Shown: positions 39,001 to 51,395, counted from the first letter of the stretch. The stretch: DNA of 64,000 nucleotides from Owenia fusiformis (GCA_903813345.2 CAIIXF020000007.1:21499564-21563563), one strand, 5' to 3'. Notes: generated by a model not told the origin, from the letters alone. Numbers and translations are program-made.

Positions 39001-40997
39001 TACAATTTAGATGATCATCTTCACTTGCATTGTGATATAAAAATATGTACAGTAGATGATAACTCAGAAGACTGTAAACCTCCAGTAAGTTATAAAATAA
39101 GTAAAATCACTAAAATGTACTCACACACTTGTGGTAATAAAATATACAACAAGAACAACAACAAGAACAACAACTAAGGCCAAAATAAGCATCACAGATG
39201 TAAACATGATAGCGTGAACTTTAGAAAAGCTACACTCGAATGATTTATTGCTTCAGTACCGACACAATGTGTACGTGGTACCCAGGAAGTTTTTATATAA
39301 ATAGTTGTGGGTTGATACATTTCAGCTTGATTTAAAAGTCAGATTATCCAGTATGATGTATTAATCAAATTGTAATAGTCGAATTAAGCCTTTCGTGGTT
39401 CGCTCTTTAATCGAGAAGGTACGAAAATATGTACTGAAAAAGCTCTCAAAAAGGACAAAATTTGATTGGTCAATATTTTCTAATGATACATTTCGCGTAG
39501 CTATTTGCGTGACCCGAAAGTTCTATATCAAACTAATTACGCAATTTTGTTTTTACACCCGCACGCTAAATAAAACAATGACACCATCAGAATTATTGTT
39601 CTTTATCATTGCTTTAATGGTCAGTATACCGAGTATAATCAATAAAAGCTTGTACAACGAACAATAAAATTTGGAAACGAGGACATAGATTTGCTTTCGA
39701 ACACTAAACCGATTGACCTAGATAATACTGACGCGTCTATTTTCTCACTTTTCAATCATCGTTTTGACACCGCTATGGTCAATCAAAACAATGTAAAATA
39801 GCTGTTATATTAAGATTAATAGGAGATCAACCGTGCCTGATTACTATTTCTGTACTCCCGTACGGGAATATGAACGAATATATCGATTGAAAAATAGGTG
39901 TGAAAATCCCCATGTTAAACCAATGGGGGAACACATGGAAGTATGAATTTGTTCCTCCTCGCATCATGGGAAATATTCTGACCTTATAAGGAAAATCTTT
40001 CGCCTCTCCTCTTTTGAAGAGGGAACAACGAATACGACAATTGTTTGTTGCTATTTCAGGACAAACGGAAATGTGCGCGAGTATCAAGTCGTGGAAGACG
40101 AGCATTAGATTATGGGAAAGATGTACCTATTAGCAATGGACCAATATCGTTTATACAGTCATCCAAAATAAATTCAGAAGAAACAATATTTGATCGAAGT
40201 AAGAGATCCAACGACCAAGGTAAGACTGAAATTAACGCACTATTTCATGTTCGAATGTTGTTAGAAGTATTTCCCCAAAGTACTAAAGTTTTAGGTCGTA
40301 TCTCTTAACATTTTTAAGTACTACAATACAGTAGGTAGTTTTCACAACCAGGTGGCTGATTCGGGGTAAATAACATGGCAGGGCATTAAAAAATTCCCTT
40401 TAACTTGAATTTTCATCAGTTTTAGTGGTTCAATTTTCATATCACTCTTATGTATCTGATGTACAAATTAAAATATATCCTGTAAAAATATTATCCGTCC
40501 AATATAAGAAAAGATATTTCACTTTTTGTGATTTTATAACTTTGGGTCTCTTGGGAATCTCCCCGACCTAGAAGTCACATCTTCAAAAATAATTGAATTT
40601 TCAAAGTTGATAAATGCTTTTTGAAACCACATTTGTAGATGTAATTTTACATGTAGATTTCAAATATGAAATCACTTTGACTGAAGTGATCATATAAAAA
40701 TGACAGCTTAGTAGTTTCAGTAGCATCAAAAGTTGAACAAATAGAACTGTTTCTCTGAATCAGTCGTACATCCTATTTCTTGTTAATATTATTCAAGCAT
40801 TTTGTGTCGAATGTCTGTCTGATAAAGTACTAGCTTTGTTCAATAAATTATAATGTTCGTATATCTCTCTCATTTCAGCTGAAACAACACCCGTCACATT
40901 CACTCCGTTTGTACTGTTGGCAGTCGCAATAGCAGCCATAGCAATCAATGTAGTCATGGCAACAATATATATATTACAGTCCAGGACCGAAAAATAA
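30082..40997 (+). CDS. Zona pellucida (ZP) domain membrane protein
   Basis: Exons 30082-30127, 30460-30554, 31814-31867, 32975-33039, 34247-34473, 34719-34924, 35098-35294, 38076-38175, 38480-38634, 38919-39084, 40060-40219 and 40879-40997 join to about 530 codons with phase kept. Features: signal peptide MKLSLLIYGLIYIAA; an acidic linker (DDPDWEDWDKE); a Cys-rich piece YECSNDQLDTYDCLC; the ZP module, including REFTAYSNYLLDNEERG, a C-x-Y strand, FSLKMGLYSDPLY, FSLQNCYDSS, LIQDRCPMDDSY and LHLHCDIKICTVDD...DCKPP; then a basic furin-type site SSRGRRAL; and a C-terminal membrane helix (FVLLAVAIAAIAINVVMATI) with a tiny tail. ZP proteins are cleaved before the anchor and polymerise into extracellular matrices or egg coats. 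An extra in-frame exon at 30839-30967 (phase 0 on both sides, 43 residues) may be used. The acceptor of the seventh exon could be 35098 or 35101. Confidence 0.9.
30715..30810 (+). repeat. Second tRNA-like SINE remnant
   Basis: 'tttgacgagcgaact' (A-box-like), then 'ataacctagaggttgtaagttcgatgcc' in two pieces (anticodon-side sequence and B-box-like 'gtaagttcgatgcc'). The organisation matches the remnant at 15239-15315. It lies in an early intron of the ZP gene. Confidence 0.45.
31358..31400 (-). mobile_element. Solo end of a piggyBac-like element
   Basis: In reverse complement this reads TTAACCCTAATG, then a gggtc...gaccccc hairpin, closely resembling the termini of the element at 56559-57197. 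No partner end was found to the left within the intron, so it is probably a truncated copy. Confidence 0.45.
32791..32941. mobile_element. 151-bp miniature element with CACTGGTG termini
   Basis: Perfect 16-bp terminal inverted repeats, CACTGGTGATCCACTC, flanked by a 6-bp direct duplication ATTATT (32785-32790 and 32942-32947). About 140 bp of its interior is the same as one arm of the element at 54399-54911. It lies in an intron of the ZP gene. Confidence 0.85.
35578..35715. repeat. Palindromic miniature element, copy A
   Basis: A 138-bp near-perfect inverted repeat running from 'gttattgaatgatttgaagt' to its complement, with the centre near 'gcactcgacttcgtctcgt'. It is related to 58473-58593. 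It lies in an intron of the ZP gene. Confidence 0.8.
35860..35990. repeat. A-rich low-complexity tract
   Basis: Runs of 'aaaaaataaaaaa' and 'tgaaaaaattg' over about 130 bp. Simple sequence only; the frame on the opposite strand is low complexity and not a gene. Confidence 0.8.
36684..36780. repeat. Palindromic hairpin repeat
   Basis: 'actttcacaaggtgatattc' pairs with 'gaatatcacttgtgaaagat', and the outer 'ggtgaatacatgta' pairs with 'tgtacaggtattcacc'. The loop is 'cacttgcccttcgggcttcg'. It would form a stem of about 40 bp. The style resembles the elements at 35578, 47703 and 58473. Confidence 0.8.
36815..37040. repeat. Interspersed repeat, shorter copy
   Basis: Shares 'ccatgatctatcgt', 'atcaaaaattgttgtagata' and neighbouring sequence with 20690-21265 and 43203-43600. 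The TA-flanked transposon begins just beyond its right end. Confidence 0.65.
37101..37956. mobile_element. TA-flanked MITE with cagggtgagcc termini
   Basis: An 856-bp element flanked by TA at 37099-37100 and 37957-37958. The left end 'cagggtgagccaaaaaaggt' pairs with the right end 'acctttttggctcacactg'. The arms match for about 100 bp ('aaatgttataactccgtcat' against the complement of the right arm). No transposase is present. A truncated relative lies at 5405-5640. Confidence 0.8.
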
Positions 40998-41606
40998 AAT
41001 GACATGTATGAGTCATTATTTGACAAGGACTCGCGTCCACTATCGTCAACAATTAAGTATAGCAAATAGTATATAATATGTATGAAACTGACTACTGGTA
41101 GCTACTGGCAATCTGACGCAATATAAAATGTACAAAGATGACAGTACAATTAGTGGTAAAGATGGGATATGCTAACATGGAACAGCTTTTGACTTTTAAG
41201 ATTATATTGATTATTATTGAACCAAGTACATTTTATAAAACCATGGACACACAATATTATTACAAAGTGTGAGTTTTTGACAAGATATTTACAACTTGTG
41301 ACTGTATATGCGGAAAGGGTGCAACCATAAGATCATAATTCTGCATTACAGTCACCTGGTATTTTACGTCATAGCTCAACACATCTTTGGTTCCAATATT
41401 TTCAACTTTCAACGTTTAATATGTATCCTTCTCATCTCTTCATTTGGAGATCCAGCGGGCAGGCTCAGTGAATACGAACTGAAAAGAGGAAAGGGATACA
41501 TTCACGAAAAAAATGTATCGTTTAAAATCAGTCAGACACTCCATGCATTCCATGTATGAATTTATTTGGTGAAAAGACACGTTGATACGTTTATTTAATG
41601 CTTGTT

Positions 41607-41612
41607 AATAAA
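41607..41612 (+). promoter_or_regulatory. Possible polyadenylation signal of the ZP gene
   Basis: AATAAA about 610 bases after the stop codon, followed by AT-rich sequence. An earlier, weaker signal may be used instead. Confidence 0.35.
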
Positions 41613-42034
41613 TTATAATTATTGATTGTGTATTTTTCTAGTAAATATTTTATATAATATATCTTTGTTATGCTCTTTTCAATTTTCCCATGATATGTTT
41701 GTAGTATATCAATACTTTATAACTCTCAAATGTGTTTTGAAAATCACAAGGCATTTACCTTGATTTAATCCAAATTACTGAACCTTAACAATACATATGT
41801 TTACGAGGTTATATCTTTGATTCTTTCACCACGCATGCTCACATTCACCATCATATCTAAACATTTGATATAAAATAGTAAAACCTCGATCTCAGGGACA
41901 TTTTAGCTTAACTCAAAACGAGGCTGATAGTAATAATGGCAATCAGTCGCATGGAACGTTTGATTTGAATCATTTTGAGCACCCTTAACACACGGGATGG
42001 GATTGCCAGATTTGTCCCCTATGTGGGAAGGGGG

Positions 42035-43200
42035 GGGGGGGCATGCTATTTTCTGTAAATCTAAAAACGTTAAATGACACACATAAAAATGGCCACCTAT
42101 TTTCAAAATTGTCATAAAGATGTGTTATTCATATACAATTTCAAGAAATCGCTCCACCATTCATCGCAACAAACGTTAAATAACACATAAAAACGGCCAC
42201 CAATTTTCAAGATGGTTTTAAAACAAATTCAGCTAAATCAATATCCTATATTTTTGCATTTAAAACATACTATCATAACAGTTCTATGTATTTTAGTTAA
42301 TTACTGCAAATCTGGCACTAAACTGGTGGCCATTTTCTTACTCGGCTTTCGAGCAGAACTTGTGCTCACGTGTGGGACAAATACGTATTTCAACTATGAA
42401 TGATATTTGGCAAATTAGTATTTAGTTCTTGCCCGGACATAGGTCCTTTTTAACGAAGAAATGTCACAATGTTATTGAGACCTTTAAGATTTAGGGTCTT
42501 TTTTAAAAAGATAATGTAAGTTTTCCAGTCACTTTTTGTCCCATAAAATTATGTTTTACCCATCACCCCATCCAAAGTGGCAGCCATTTTTGAATCTTAC
42601 GAGATATGTTACCAACGCTCCTTAATTCTAGATGTTATATTCAACTGATTCCCTCAGCTGCCTGTACAATTCCAAGGAAATCAATAACACAATTGGATCG
42701 AGAACATGAAAAGTGATATTTCAACAATATAGAAATGGTGGCCGTTTTGAATCGTTGTGACATATTTTTCCAAAACTACAGTACACAGTATATTGATAAA
42801 CTATAAATCAATGTGTCTAAACAACAAAAGGCAAATTGATCGAACACTTGTGATAAAGAGCTGAAATCATGATTTCCCCCAAAAATTGGCAGCTATTTTG
42901 AATCTTTGAGACATGTTTTGCCAAAACGTGTAGACATTATTTATAAATTAAGGTGCCTTTTTAATCAAATTGATGCCAATTGATTTTTCCGTAATCAAAA
43001 TGGCCTCCATTTTTAAAAGGCGACCTCTTGACAATTGAAGACTCCACAATATAAAAGTGAACCTATTTCGAGTGTCGTGGATGATTTTGAATAAGCTGAA
43101 TGTGTTGACAGACGGACGGGCAAACGGACGTATTGCCGGAAGGAGACGAAGTGACGGACAGCTAGACGAATGGGCGATACCAATAGCTCACCTATATGAG
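42035..43200. repeat. Diverged block repeats (ggccaccattttcaa type) with a gacggacggg tail
   Basis: Seven or so degenerate units each carry a variant of 'aatggccaccattttcaaaa', at about 42090, 42195, 42330, 42575, 42735, 42885 and 43000. A tail 'gacagacggacgggcaaacg' with further gac/gga words ends near 43190. No coding signal. The layout is that of a tandemly built satellite or transposon-derived unit. Confidence 0.7.
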
Positions 43201-43202
43201 CT

Positions 43203-43600
43203 TATGAATATGTAAGCACAAATGCCAAAAGGAAAGGACCAAAAACTAGTCAAAAGGTGACTAAGTGTAAACCTGTCATAAGAAAAATAGACCCTATATA
43301 TTCCAAAACTATGATCTAACGTGAAAATAAATAATGTCTATAGCATCCATCTTCTCTCCTCCAACCGAGAACCAATATCACAATCCAGGACCAGAACATC
43401 AAGGGACATTTCATTCATACTGAAGTCATTAATGAAGAGAAAATTGATAGCCGATACTCATAACATCAAAAATAGTTGTAGATACTAGAAATAGTACACA
43501 TGCAGCATTCAGTCTCAAATGTTGTCGGACAGACAAGATCAAGTCTCGAAGTCCATATAGGCAATTTTAAAGGTCAACATTCATTCGCAAAGCCGTCGCT
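43203..43600. repeat. Interspersed repeat, third copy
   Basis: Matches 20690-21265 for most of its length, including 'actatgatctaacgtgaaaa', 'gggacatttcattcatactg' and 'gcattcagtctcaaatg'. It sits directly after the ggccacc repeat block. Confidence 0.8.
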
Positions 43601-44767
43601 GTAATCTCCCAAAACACAGTTCACAATGGAGAAAGCTATAAAAAGAGTTTACATAGTTCTGGGAAGGGGGCTACCCTGATTTTCCCCTGAGACCCAACTT
43701 GTGAATAGAAATATATTATATTATAATATTATTTACATCCAGCACGAATATGTTTTGTTCAAGCACTTCTAGGGAGAATCACAAATATATTTATGATTTT
43801 GATGTTATGGTTAAAATCATATAGTAATAACGAGATGCCTGATATCAAAACAAAACAAAAGGTCATATCTCTGATACTTAAAAGATGCATTTGGTCAAAT
43901 GATTAATGATAATCATGTCATTTGTTGAAAACTGTTCTATATCTGAATTCATTTTCTATGCACATGTTTAAAAACACACTTAATTGAACCCGTTATTGTA
44001 AATATCATACTTATCAGAGTCGAGGTTCCTAAAGTTGGAATTCTGGCTTGCCAAAACATCTCGTGTAACACTATTTGATCTTCTCCTTTTGGCACATTTG
44101 TTTATATACATTTGCTTCTCATACTATACTATGTTACGGTACTATGAAATGCCAGTAGATCTTAAAACAGTCAAATGCACCGTCGTTGAACCAAATAGAT
44201 TCCGTGCATGATTGAACTCGATGGACAAAACATGTTTTTTTATTTTAGGATAATTAATTTGATATATTTCATGTTGTCATGCAACGACAAAGCATTTTCA
44301 AAGCAGGTTGATGATTTTGATTGACAACAACATTTTCACAATAATAACTTGTGATTAAACAGTGCCAGAGACAAAATAAATGTAATGATATAAGAATTTG
44401 AAAGAAAATGACTCTATTTTTAAGACCAACATTTGGTTTGAACAAAGTCATTTATTTAGATTTGTCAAAACGATCACATAAATTATTCGAAATCACTTAA
44501 AATAATTATTTTCAAGGAAATTTTCTGCAATTTCACTTTCTAGATGATTGTTCCCATTGTGTACATTCTCCCTCTAATATCTATTTTCATATGCATGGAT
44601 ATTCGATTTATAGAAAGTTAACAATGAATTTGATGGAATGACAATTTTTAGTTCAAAATAAAATATAATTTCATAAGATATAAAATATAGCATTAGTAGT
44701 TACATCAAATAAGTATACTTTTGGGGTAATTCAGACACATGTTATAATACTAGTATGTCTCTGTGAA
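43601..44767. other. Intergenic AT-rich stretch, nothing recognised
   Basis: No exon, RNA gene or clear repeat boundary seen. Confidence 0.4.
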
Positions 44768-45402
44768 ATTAATGACCAATTTGAAATTATGAAAGGACTG
44801 CAAGTTGTTTGTAGAATGAATCTGGGGAGCTTTTTCATGGATTTCGCTTGTGTTTTTCATCTAGTAAACATCAATACACTTTTAAAAATTTATTGACTAT
44901 AAGATTACACCATATAATCCTAAAAATATAGTATAGTTTCAAGCAGATTTTGAGATAACAGGAAAGTTAATCTTTAATACACACCTTATTGGGTTGTTTT
45001 GGCTTATATAACCATTGGATTACTATGGGAAATTCATCAAAGAAAAAATCTATGGATTAAGGAAGGGGTACCATTTACACAATTTGAGAAATTATTGGCA
45101 TACATGGAACCTATTTAAAACAGCATTAATATTATTCAAAAGCGATCGTGATAATGATTCCCATGCCAGCCCTCTGAAGTTTGAAAAATAACAAATCTGT
45201 GTGTTAATCCAGAGATATTCCTCGAAAATGAGAACTATTTTTTAGGATTATATGGTGCAATCTTATAGTCAATTAAATGTTTTAAAGTGTATTGATGTTT
45301 TTTAGTTTTAAAACACAAGCGAAATGCATGAAAAGCTACCCCGATTCATTCTACAAACAACTTGCGGTCCTTTGTGTAATTCAAAATAGCCCGGATGCAT
45401 TA
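44768..45402. mobile_element. Foldback MITE with about 200-bp arms
   Basis: The left arm landmarks 'gcaagttgtttgtagaatga', 'atttcgcttgtg' and 'gactataagatt' all recur in reverse complement at 45350-45371, 45313-45324 and around 45265. The outermost few dozen bases match less well, so the exact ends and target duplication are uncertain. Non-coding. Confidence 0.8.
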
Positions 45403-45834
45403 GAGTGGTATAATGCAATGCAATGCAATTATAAAATACTGTGTTCTCATTGGCTGGAAATGGACATTTCTTTCCAAGCTATTTGTGAATCACCAATAAT
45501 TATTAATTTTTACCTTGGTTCTCTAAAAGTTGTCCTGGCTACTGGGCCGCATCTTATTTTGCATCGCTTCTTCTGCGTCCATCGCTTCACCATGGAAAGG
45601 TCTAATCATGATGGGAGTTTCCTGGAAACAATTGGACACTTTATGTTTAAGCTACTAGATTGAATAATAAATTTGCAATGCAATCGTTTTGTAGCAACTA
45701 TTTCTTCTACGCGACATTTCTTCCATGGACAAAGCGACGATATCACTCGCGGTATATCTTAATCTGTATTTTGTTTCAGCTGAGAATTATCACTTCGTAA
45801 TGTATTTAGAAATATTTTTGAACAGATACGGAAC

Positions 45835-48800
45835 ATGCAGGTGACTGATTGTATAGGCACGTGCAACCATATTAATATATGTAGAATATGTTTGTTATTT
45901 ATTTTTATAATTATCAATTATCTAATAAAAGATGGAGACTGTATGACAAGAAGTTCACGTCGATTTCAATTTGGAATAGACGTTCAGCACCAGGATAAGA
46001 ACAGTGCTCACCACTTGACCTGGACAACACCAAGTAGGACGAAAACGAGCGATGATTTAAGGAGCAGTAATGTAGATAGGATGATAAAGGGTAAAACAAT
46101 CAGAAAGGGTCCACGACAACGACAACGGAAAACCAAGAAGAAAATGTTTAGAAACAATCAGAACAAAAAGAACGTTTCAGTATGGAATCAAACCAAAGTG
46201 TTTGATAAATTTATCTCGATGCTAGACAAACCGCCATCAGGTGAAGATGATACACCACTTGCTGATAAAGATACCACTTCTCACGGGCAATTCGAAGAAC
46301 TATTAAAAGGTACCCACCGTTCTCTAGATATGTCACAATTGCTGTGATCAATTCTTAAGGCCCCTCACATATGAACGAATCCACTAAACGTAGTCTTACA
46401 TATGCTAATTGGAACGAAATTTACTCAAGTCCTATTTGCAAGACTGTGTTTAGAGGATATATTCATATGTGAGGGGGGGGGGGCTTTATCAATAAGTAAT
46501 ACAAAATTAATTCATGTTTCTTTTAGACTGGCAAGAGCCACCTGTAGGTGACGACGAGGTATCCAAATACCTTCATCTGAGCGAAAGGCAATTACCTGGG
46601 TTGTTGGCGTTCAACCCCCTGGAGGGATCTGGATCAATAGATTCTACGACGTCCTTACCACGAGGGCCGGGATATATGAACGTTTCAATATGCTTGACGG
46701 TACAAATATCAACATTAGCTGAAGACATACTAATCTAGTAGACACGAGATGAGATACATTTCCAGCAAAAAGTTTGACAACATCAACTCTTTCTTGAGCC
46801 ATGGGCCATATCATGTTCGGTGATTTTGATATGCAACCTCAAAGACGTTAAAAGTATAGCCAATGAGGATTCATAGTTGTCGCCAAGCTTTTGAAGTATA
46901 TTATGTTAATAGAGCAAGAATGAGAAATTACATAAAACATATAGTAGTACTTAACATATCAGTGTAATGGCTTCAAACATGTTTAATGGTGTTTCCTTCA
47001 TCATAGTTTTTGTCTCTCATTGGTAACTGGGTGTAATCCATGGTGCTTTTGTATTTATCTTTCAGGGAGTATGTGGCGCTTACTTCCAAACTGTTGGTAC
47101 ATGGTACATCACAGCAATACTTTACAGACACTATTGGCTGGTAAGAAATTCAAAATATGTTACAGGTACTTCTAATTCTGCAAATGCAGGAGTTTAAATA
47201 ACAAATCACTATATGGTCTTTTCAGGGCATCATGAACCTCGAGTACAATTTAATCTCTATATGTATAAGATTTTCTTTCATCTAGATGGGGATGGTCCTG
47301 CAACGACATCCCGAGCTCAACAAGACAGATGTTTACATCGATCGAAATAATATGTGGCTGGAGTAAGTTCTCTTTAAGTATACAAGTTGTTTCTATAATC
47401 ATGTCCCAACTAGGAGTCCCAAATATTAAGAATTTTTCTCTCTCTAGACATAGCGCCATTTTGCGTCATTATCTTACGCTACACTTTGTGACAAACTAAT
47501 TGATATTATTTGGGCATAACAAAGGGACTCAGGTTAATAGCGTAATATAAAGGTGACACTGCAAACTGTATATGTATGCGAGATATTTCATATATCTTAT
47601 GTGTAGCCCTAGTATGGTGTATACGTTTATATATATATATGATATAACATCTAGTAAATGAATATGTCTCATGTGTAAGTCTTAATATGCAATATATACA
47701 GAATATCACATCATTTTGAGTGATATCATTCTTATCGCCGAGTTGATATCAATATATCAACACGAGTGAGCGAAGCGAATAAGTGTTGATATTTGATATC
47801 TACGAGGCGATAAAATTATATCACGAGAAATTATGTGATATTGGGTTTATCCCATGATTACAACCACCTTGTGATGTTCTGATCCAATTTCCAGGACATC
47901 GGCAGACAATATAAACTAGAAATTAGAATATCAATTGAATATTTGAAACACTTTATTTTAACAATTAAAAGTAAATAACATGATATAGTTCGTCATAAAT
48001 ACCATTTTTTAATCGTTAGTTAGCAGCCTTCTAATCAAATTATATACACAATCGTAATTCAATACACCAATGAAACTTAAAGAGAATAAATTAACGGACC
48101 TATTTTCTCAAAAGAGAATAAATTATCTGACCTAATTTCCAACAATATTGTGGCGCGAAATGCAAATGTGATATCACACGGATATGCGTGAGATAAACGA
48201 TATCACACGCATATGAGTTTGATAAACGATTTTCTGGAAAATATCACACGGATTTCAATAATATCAGAAATATCAATAGCTGTTATTGTACAGAAAATTA
48301 ACACATTAATCGCGGGGTAAATGTAAATATCATCCGAAGTAACACTAAACTGCATCAACAACAGAATTGTGGTTAATCAAATTACATTTTAAAAGTAGTG
48401 TGTATTCATTTCACACCCCTCCCATAAGAATTACCATCCATGTTCATTTTTACATCTTAATTCTGAGATTTTCATTTGTCAAACTTTTGTGGGGAGAGTA
48501 ATAAGTCGATGTTGTAACAGGTGCTGGCATAACCAGGGAGACGTAGTTTCTTTACACGATAGCTTCATCAGTTTTACCTTCACGATTACATTCGAAAATG
48601 GTTTGGACTTCGAAGATGAAGACATAAGACGGAAGATAGAAACCAGTTTAAGTTATCTTAATTCTAATCCATACATGAGGACAACTGTTCCCGGGATATA
48701 TCTAAGAGGGAACTATCACCGATGCAGTAATAGTTACACTAAACGAAACATAGGTTTGTCTATATATTATTCTTAATATATGCATTGTGTAATAGTTAAA

Positions 48801-49014
48801 GAAAAAACGTTTGGAAGTTTTGAGTCGAGTCTTAATCCATTTAATTGACTGCAAAATCATTATTGATGTAACCATAGCTGCAAAGTATAACAGCCTTACT
48901 TGTATTCCCATTCCAGGCAATAACCCAAGGTACCTAAAGTGTGTAGATTATATTGATGAAGATAAAAACAACCCAGACTTTCCGATAGATGGCAACATAT
49001 GTCACTTATTTTAA
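45835..49014 (+). CDS. Orphan secreted or membrane-anchored protein
   Basis: Six exons, 45835-46309, 46527-46699, 47066-47140, 47286-47362, 48521-48753 and 48917-49014, join to exactly 377 codons including the stop. All phases match (1, 0, 0, 2, 1), which makes chance unlikely. I do not recognise the family. Near the N-terminus is a hydrophobic stretch (ICRICLLFIFIIINYLI, residues about 15-31) that could be a signal peptide or anchor. Next come a basic, probably disordered segment rich in Lys/Arg/Gln (about 83-115) and an acidic region (PPVGDDEVSKYLHLSE). The ordered C-terminal half has VCGAYFQTVGTWYITAILY, a Cys-Trp and ISFTFTITFENGLDFEDEDI, a strand-then-helix pattern loosely like SEA or ferredoxin-type folds, and ends NICHLF. 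Conserved-looking Cys residues in the second half suggest an extracellular location. Function unknown. Confidence 0.7.
47703..47850. repeat. Palindromic miniature element (gatatc-rich)
   Basis: 'ttgatatcaatatatcaaca' pairs with 'tgttgatatttgatatc', and the outer 'tcttatcgccgagt' pairs with 'acgaggcgataaa'. The centre 'gagtgagcgaagcga' is like the centres of the palindromes at 35578 and 58473. It lies in an intron of the orphan gene. More 'gatatcacacg' copies follow at 48170-48250. Confidence 0.7.
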
Positions 49015-49074
49015 TCTACATTGTACTACAAACATTACAGAACATAAATGTATTAAGTAGCACTGAACGAACAA

Positions 49075-51166
49075 ATGCATGAATCTTCAAGTGCAATGAA
49101 GCGAATTCCCGGGAATGAGGCCTATGCATGGCGGCTCATCTGTCCTCACCTGAACACCACCGAACCAAACAAAACGAGTCCAGATTTTGAGGAACTGCAC
49201 CAAGGTCATAAAACATTTGTCAACGTAATACTATACGACTGTTTCATTCACCACAGTTACAAATACATTGATTGGACGTGAAAGTCCTTTATTGCGTCAT
49301 CAACAGGCGTCTCAGGTCATTCGCATTTCGTCCTTTGACCTAAATGCACAATCTGATTGGGGCAATTTAGTGAGAAGGCTGAAAACCTCTGTATCCCACT
49401 TCCTTCGGGTAATAAATTATTATAACACTGAACGAAAGATACTTTTATTCATCTGTTTTGCCAAAAAATGTTGAAAATACGCATTAAAAGTATTTCAGTT
49501 AATATCGACTGACGAATATTTAGTTGTCACTGTGCAAGGTGATGATACATGCATGATGGACACGTGTTGAACAATTGGTTTCAGATGGTGTTATGAAGCT
49601 AGACTGATGGTACACATTGGGCTATGGGATATAGCTGAGCACATGCATTAGAAGATAATGAATTTACTAAACAGTAAAAATGTACCATTAAATATGCACA
49701 GTTGGTTTTTCCTTTTGGAGATCAATTATGTAATATCACCCAATTTTTGGACATTAACCATATCAAAAAATGTTGCTTTTGGGTCAAATATTTGACCTCA
49801 AGTTTTCATTGTGTTTCGGATTATCCTGATCCCAATGAGAGCCTCACCTTTCATTTTCAGAGGTAAATCATGACATGGTAAAAATTGGAATAAAATGCTG
49901 CATTTTTGGTGAAAATTGGTTCATAATTGGGGGAACTTGGTGATGATTGGTGGATTAATGACATCTTAAGAGATAATCCGATCGACTCAACTTTCATTCT
50001 ATTGCCTCTTTTTGAAGATAACATATTGGCCAAACATACGCATTTGTTTTTGTGGTCAAATGAAATTATTAGAACTTAAGAGCTGTCTAAAAATCTTGCA
50101 ATAACGTATCTTGAAAAGCGAGACTTAGCGGTTTTGTGTTACAGTTCAAGTTGAAACATTTGAACAGCAATTATAACTATGTGTGAGTCACGAATATTTA
50201 ATTCTGACCATGTTTCTGTAAAATTAGAAATTGTGAAAATGACGAGGGTAATTCCCGGGGCGTATTCCATTTCACTGAATCCGAATACAGACATTCAGTC
50301 TGTTGTAAAATATAGAATGCATACGTTTTGTTCAGTGTTCTGATTGGCTGGAACTTTATACATGCCCAAGGAGGATTGGCTCCCAGGATCGAACTCGATA
50401 TTTTCCAACAATGAAAACGTCGAAATGTCGTTATTTTCTGAAATTAAAACCGACTATAAATTCAAAATAAACAGTTCAAAAGATTCGAACCAATATCTCG
50501 ATCGTTTCTTGTGAGTTTTGGAATTTTTCGTTTGGAAATAAGACCAAAATTCACGATTTAAATGTTGAAGTGAACAAAATGGCGGCTGTTTGAATTCGAA
50601 TTTTGTATTACGACATACCCATATATGGGACAGAATATCGGTGGTGCACTCTGGGAGCCAATCCTCCTTGTACATGCCTAGATATTATAGGAATATCCTA
50701 TGGTTTTGAATAAATATCATTTATATCCATGCGCTCACTTGTGAAGATATTGATATCCATGAGTGGATATAATTGATATTTTTGAAAAAAACATAGGATT
50801 GTCCGTTTAACCCATGGGATATCTTAAACCAGCAAAAAATTGAAAACTTAGCCTAGAATATTGCATTTTATGAGAAATGAGGTAACTGAAGTTATTCTGA
50901 GGTGCGTGAAAGTCGCAAAAGAAGTAATTCAGTACGCGAATACTCCAAATATCAAATTAAGCAATTATAACAAAATAAAGACATGTAAAGTTGCTGCACG
51001 TATACTGTTTCTAAGACCTGGAATAGTTGGCGAAAGCAGTACACCTGGAAGACAATTTAATAACACCATCAATTTTAATCTGCTTGATTTCAACAGGTTT
51101 CACCAACCTGCTGTGGGCTTCATTCTAAACGATATTGACGGATTAGGTAGCCGAATATCCTTTTGA
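49075..51166 (+). CDS. Tentative three-exon orphan gene
   Basis: Candidate exons 49075-49224, 49307-49408 and 50852-51166 have credible donors and acceptors, all in phase 0, and give 188 residues ending at a stop. The reading is open across all three, and the last exon alone encodes 104 residues. Pieces: YAWRLICPHLNTTEPNKT (two possible N-glycosylation sites); SSFDLNAQSDWGNLVRRLKT; then a predicted helical stretch RNEVTEVILRCVKVAKEVIQ and a final GRQFNNTINFNLLDFNRF. No signal peptide is visible. An alternative acceptor near 49058 would extend it upstream, so a first exon may be missing. Family unknown. It could instead be chance joining of unrelated frames. Confidence 0.35.
50340..50690. repeat. 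Inverted-repeat element (aggaggattggctccc)
   Basis: 'aaggaggattggctcccagg' near 50369 pairs with 'gggagccaatcctccttgta' near 50652, about 30 bp on each side, enclosing about 260 bp. It lies within an intron of the tentative orphan gene. A gatatc-rich imperfect palindrome follows at 50690-50815. Confidence 0.65.
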
Positions 51167-51395
51167 TTATGACAGTTTAAACCAAGATTCTTCGGTTACT
51201 CACTATAAAGTTCATCGCATTTCATTTACATTTTAGAAGTGGCTTACCACACAGAGTTAGAACGGTTATTTTATGCACTCTCTTTAGCCACAGCCAGAAA
51301 AGTGATTAGGTGGAGAAATTAATCCAGTATTGTTTGAAGTTGTGTTGCACGTTAAGAGCATTTTTAATTGTTAAAGAAAAGTAGAAGACACTGGT

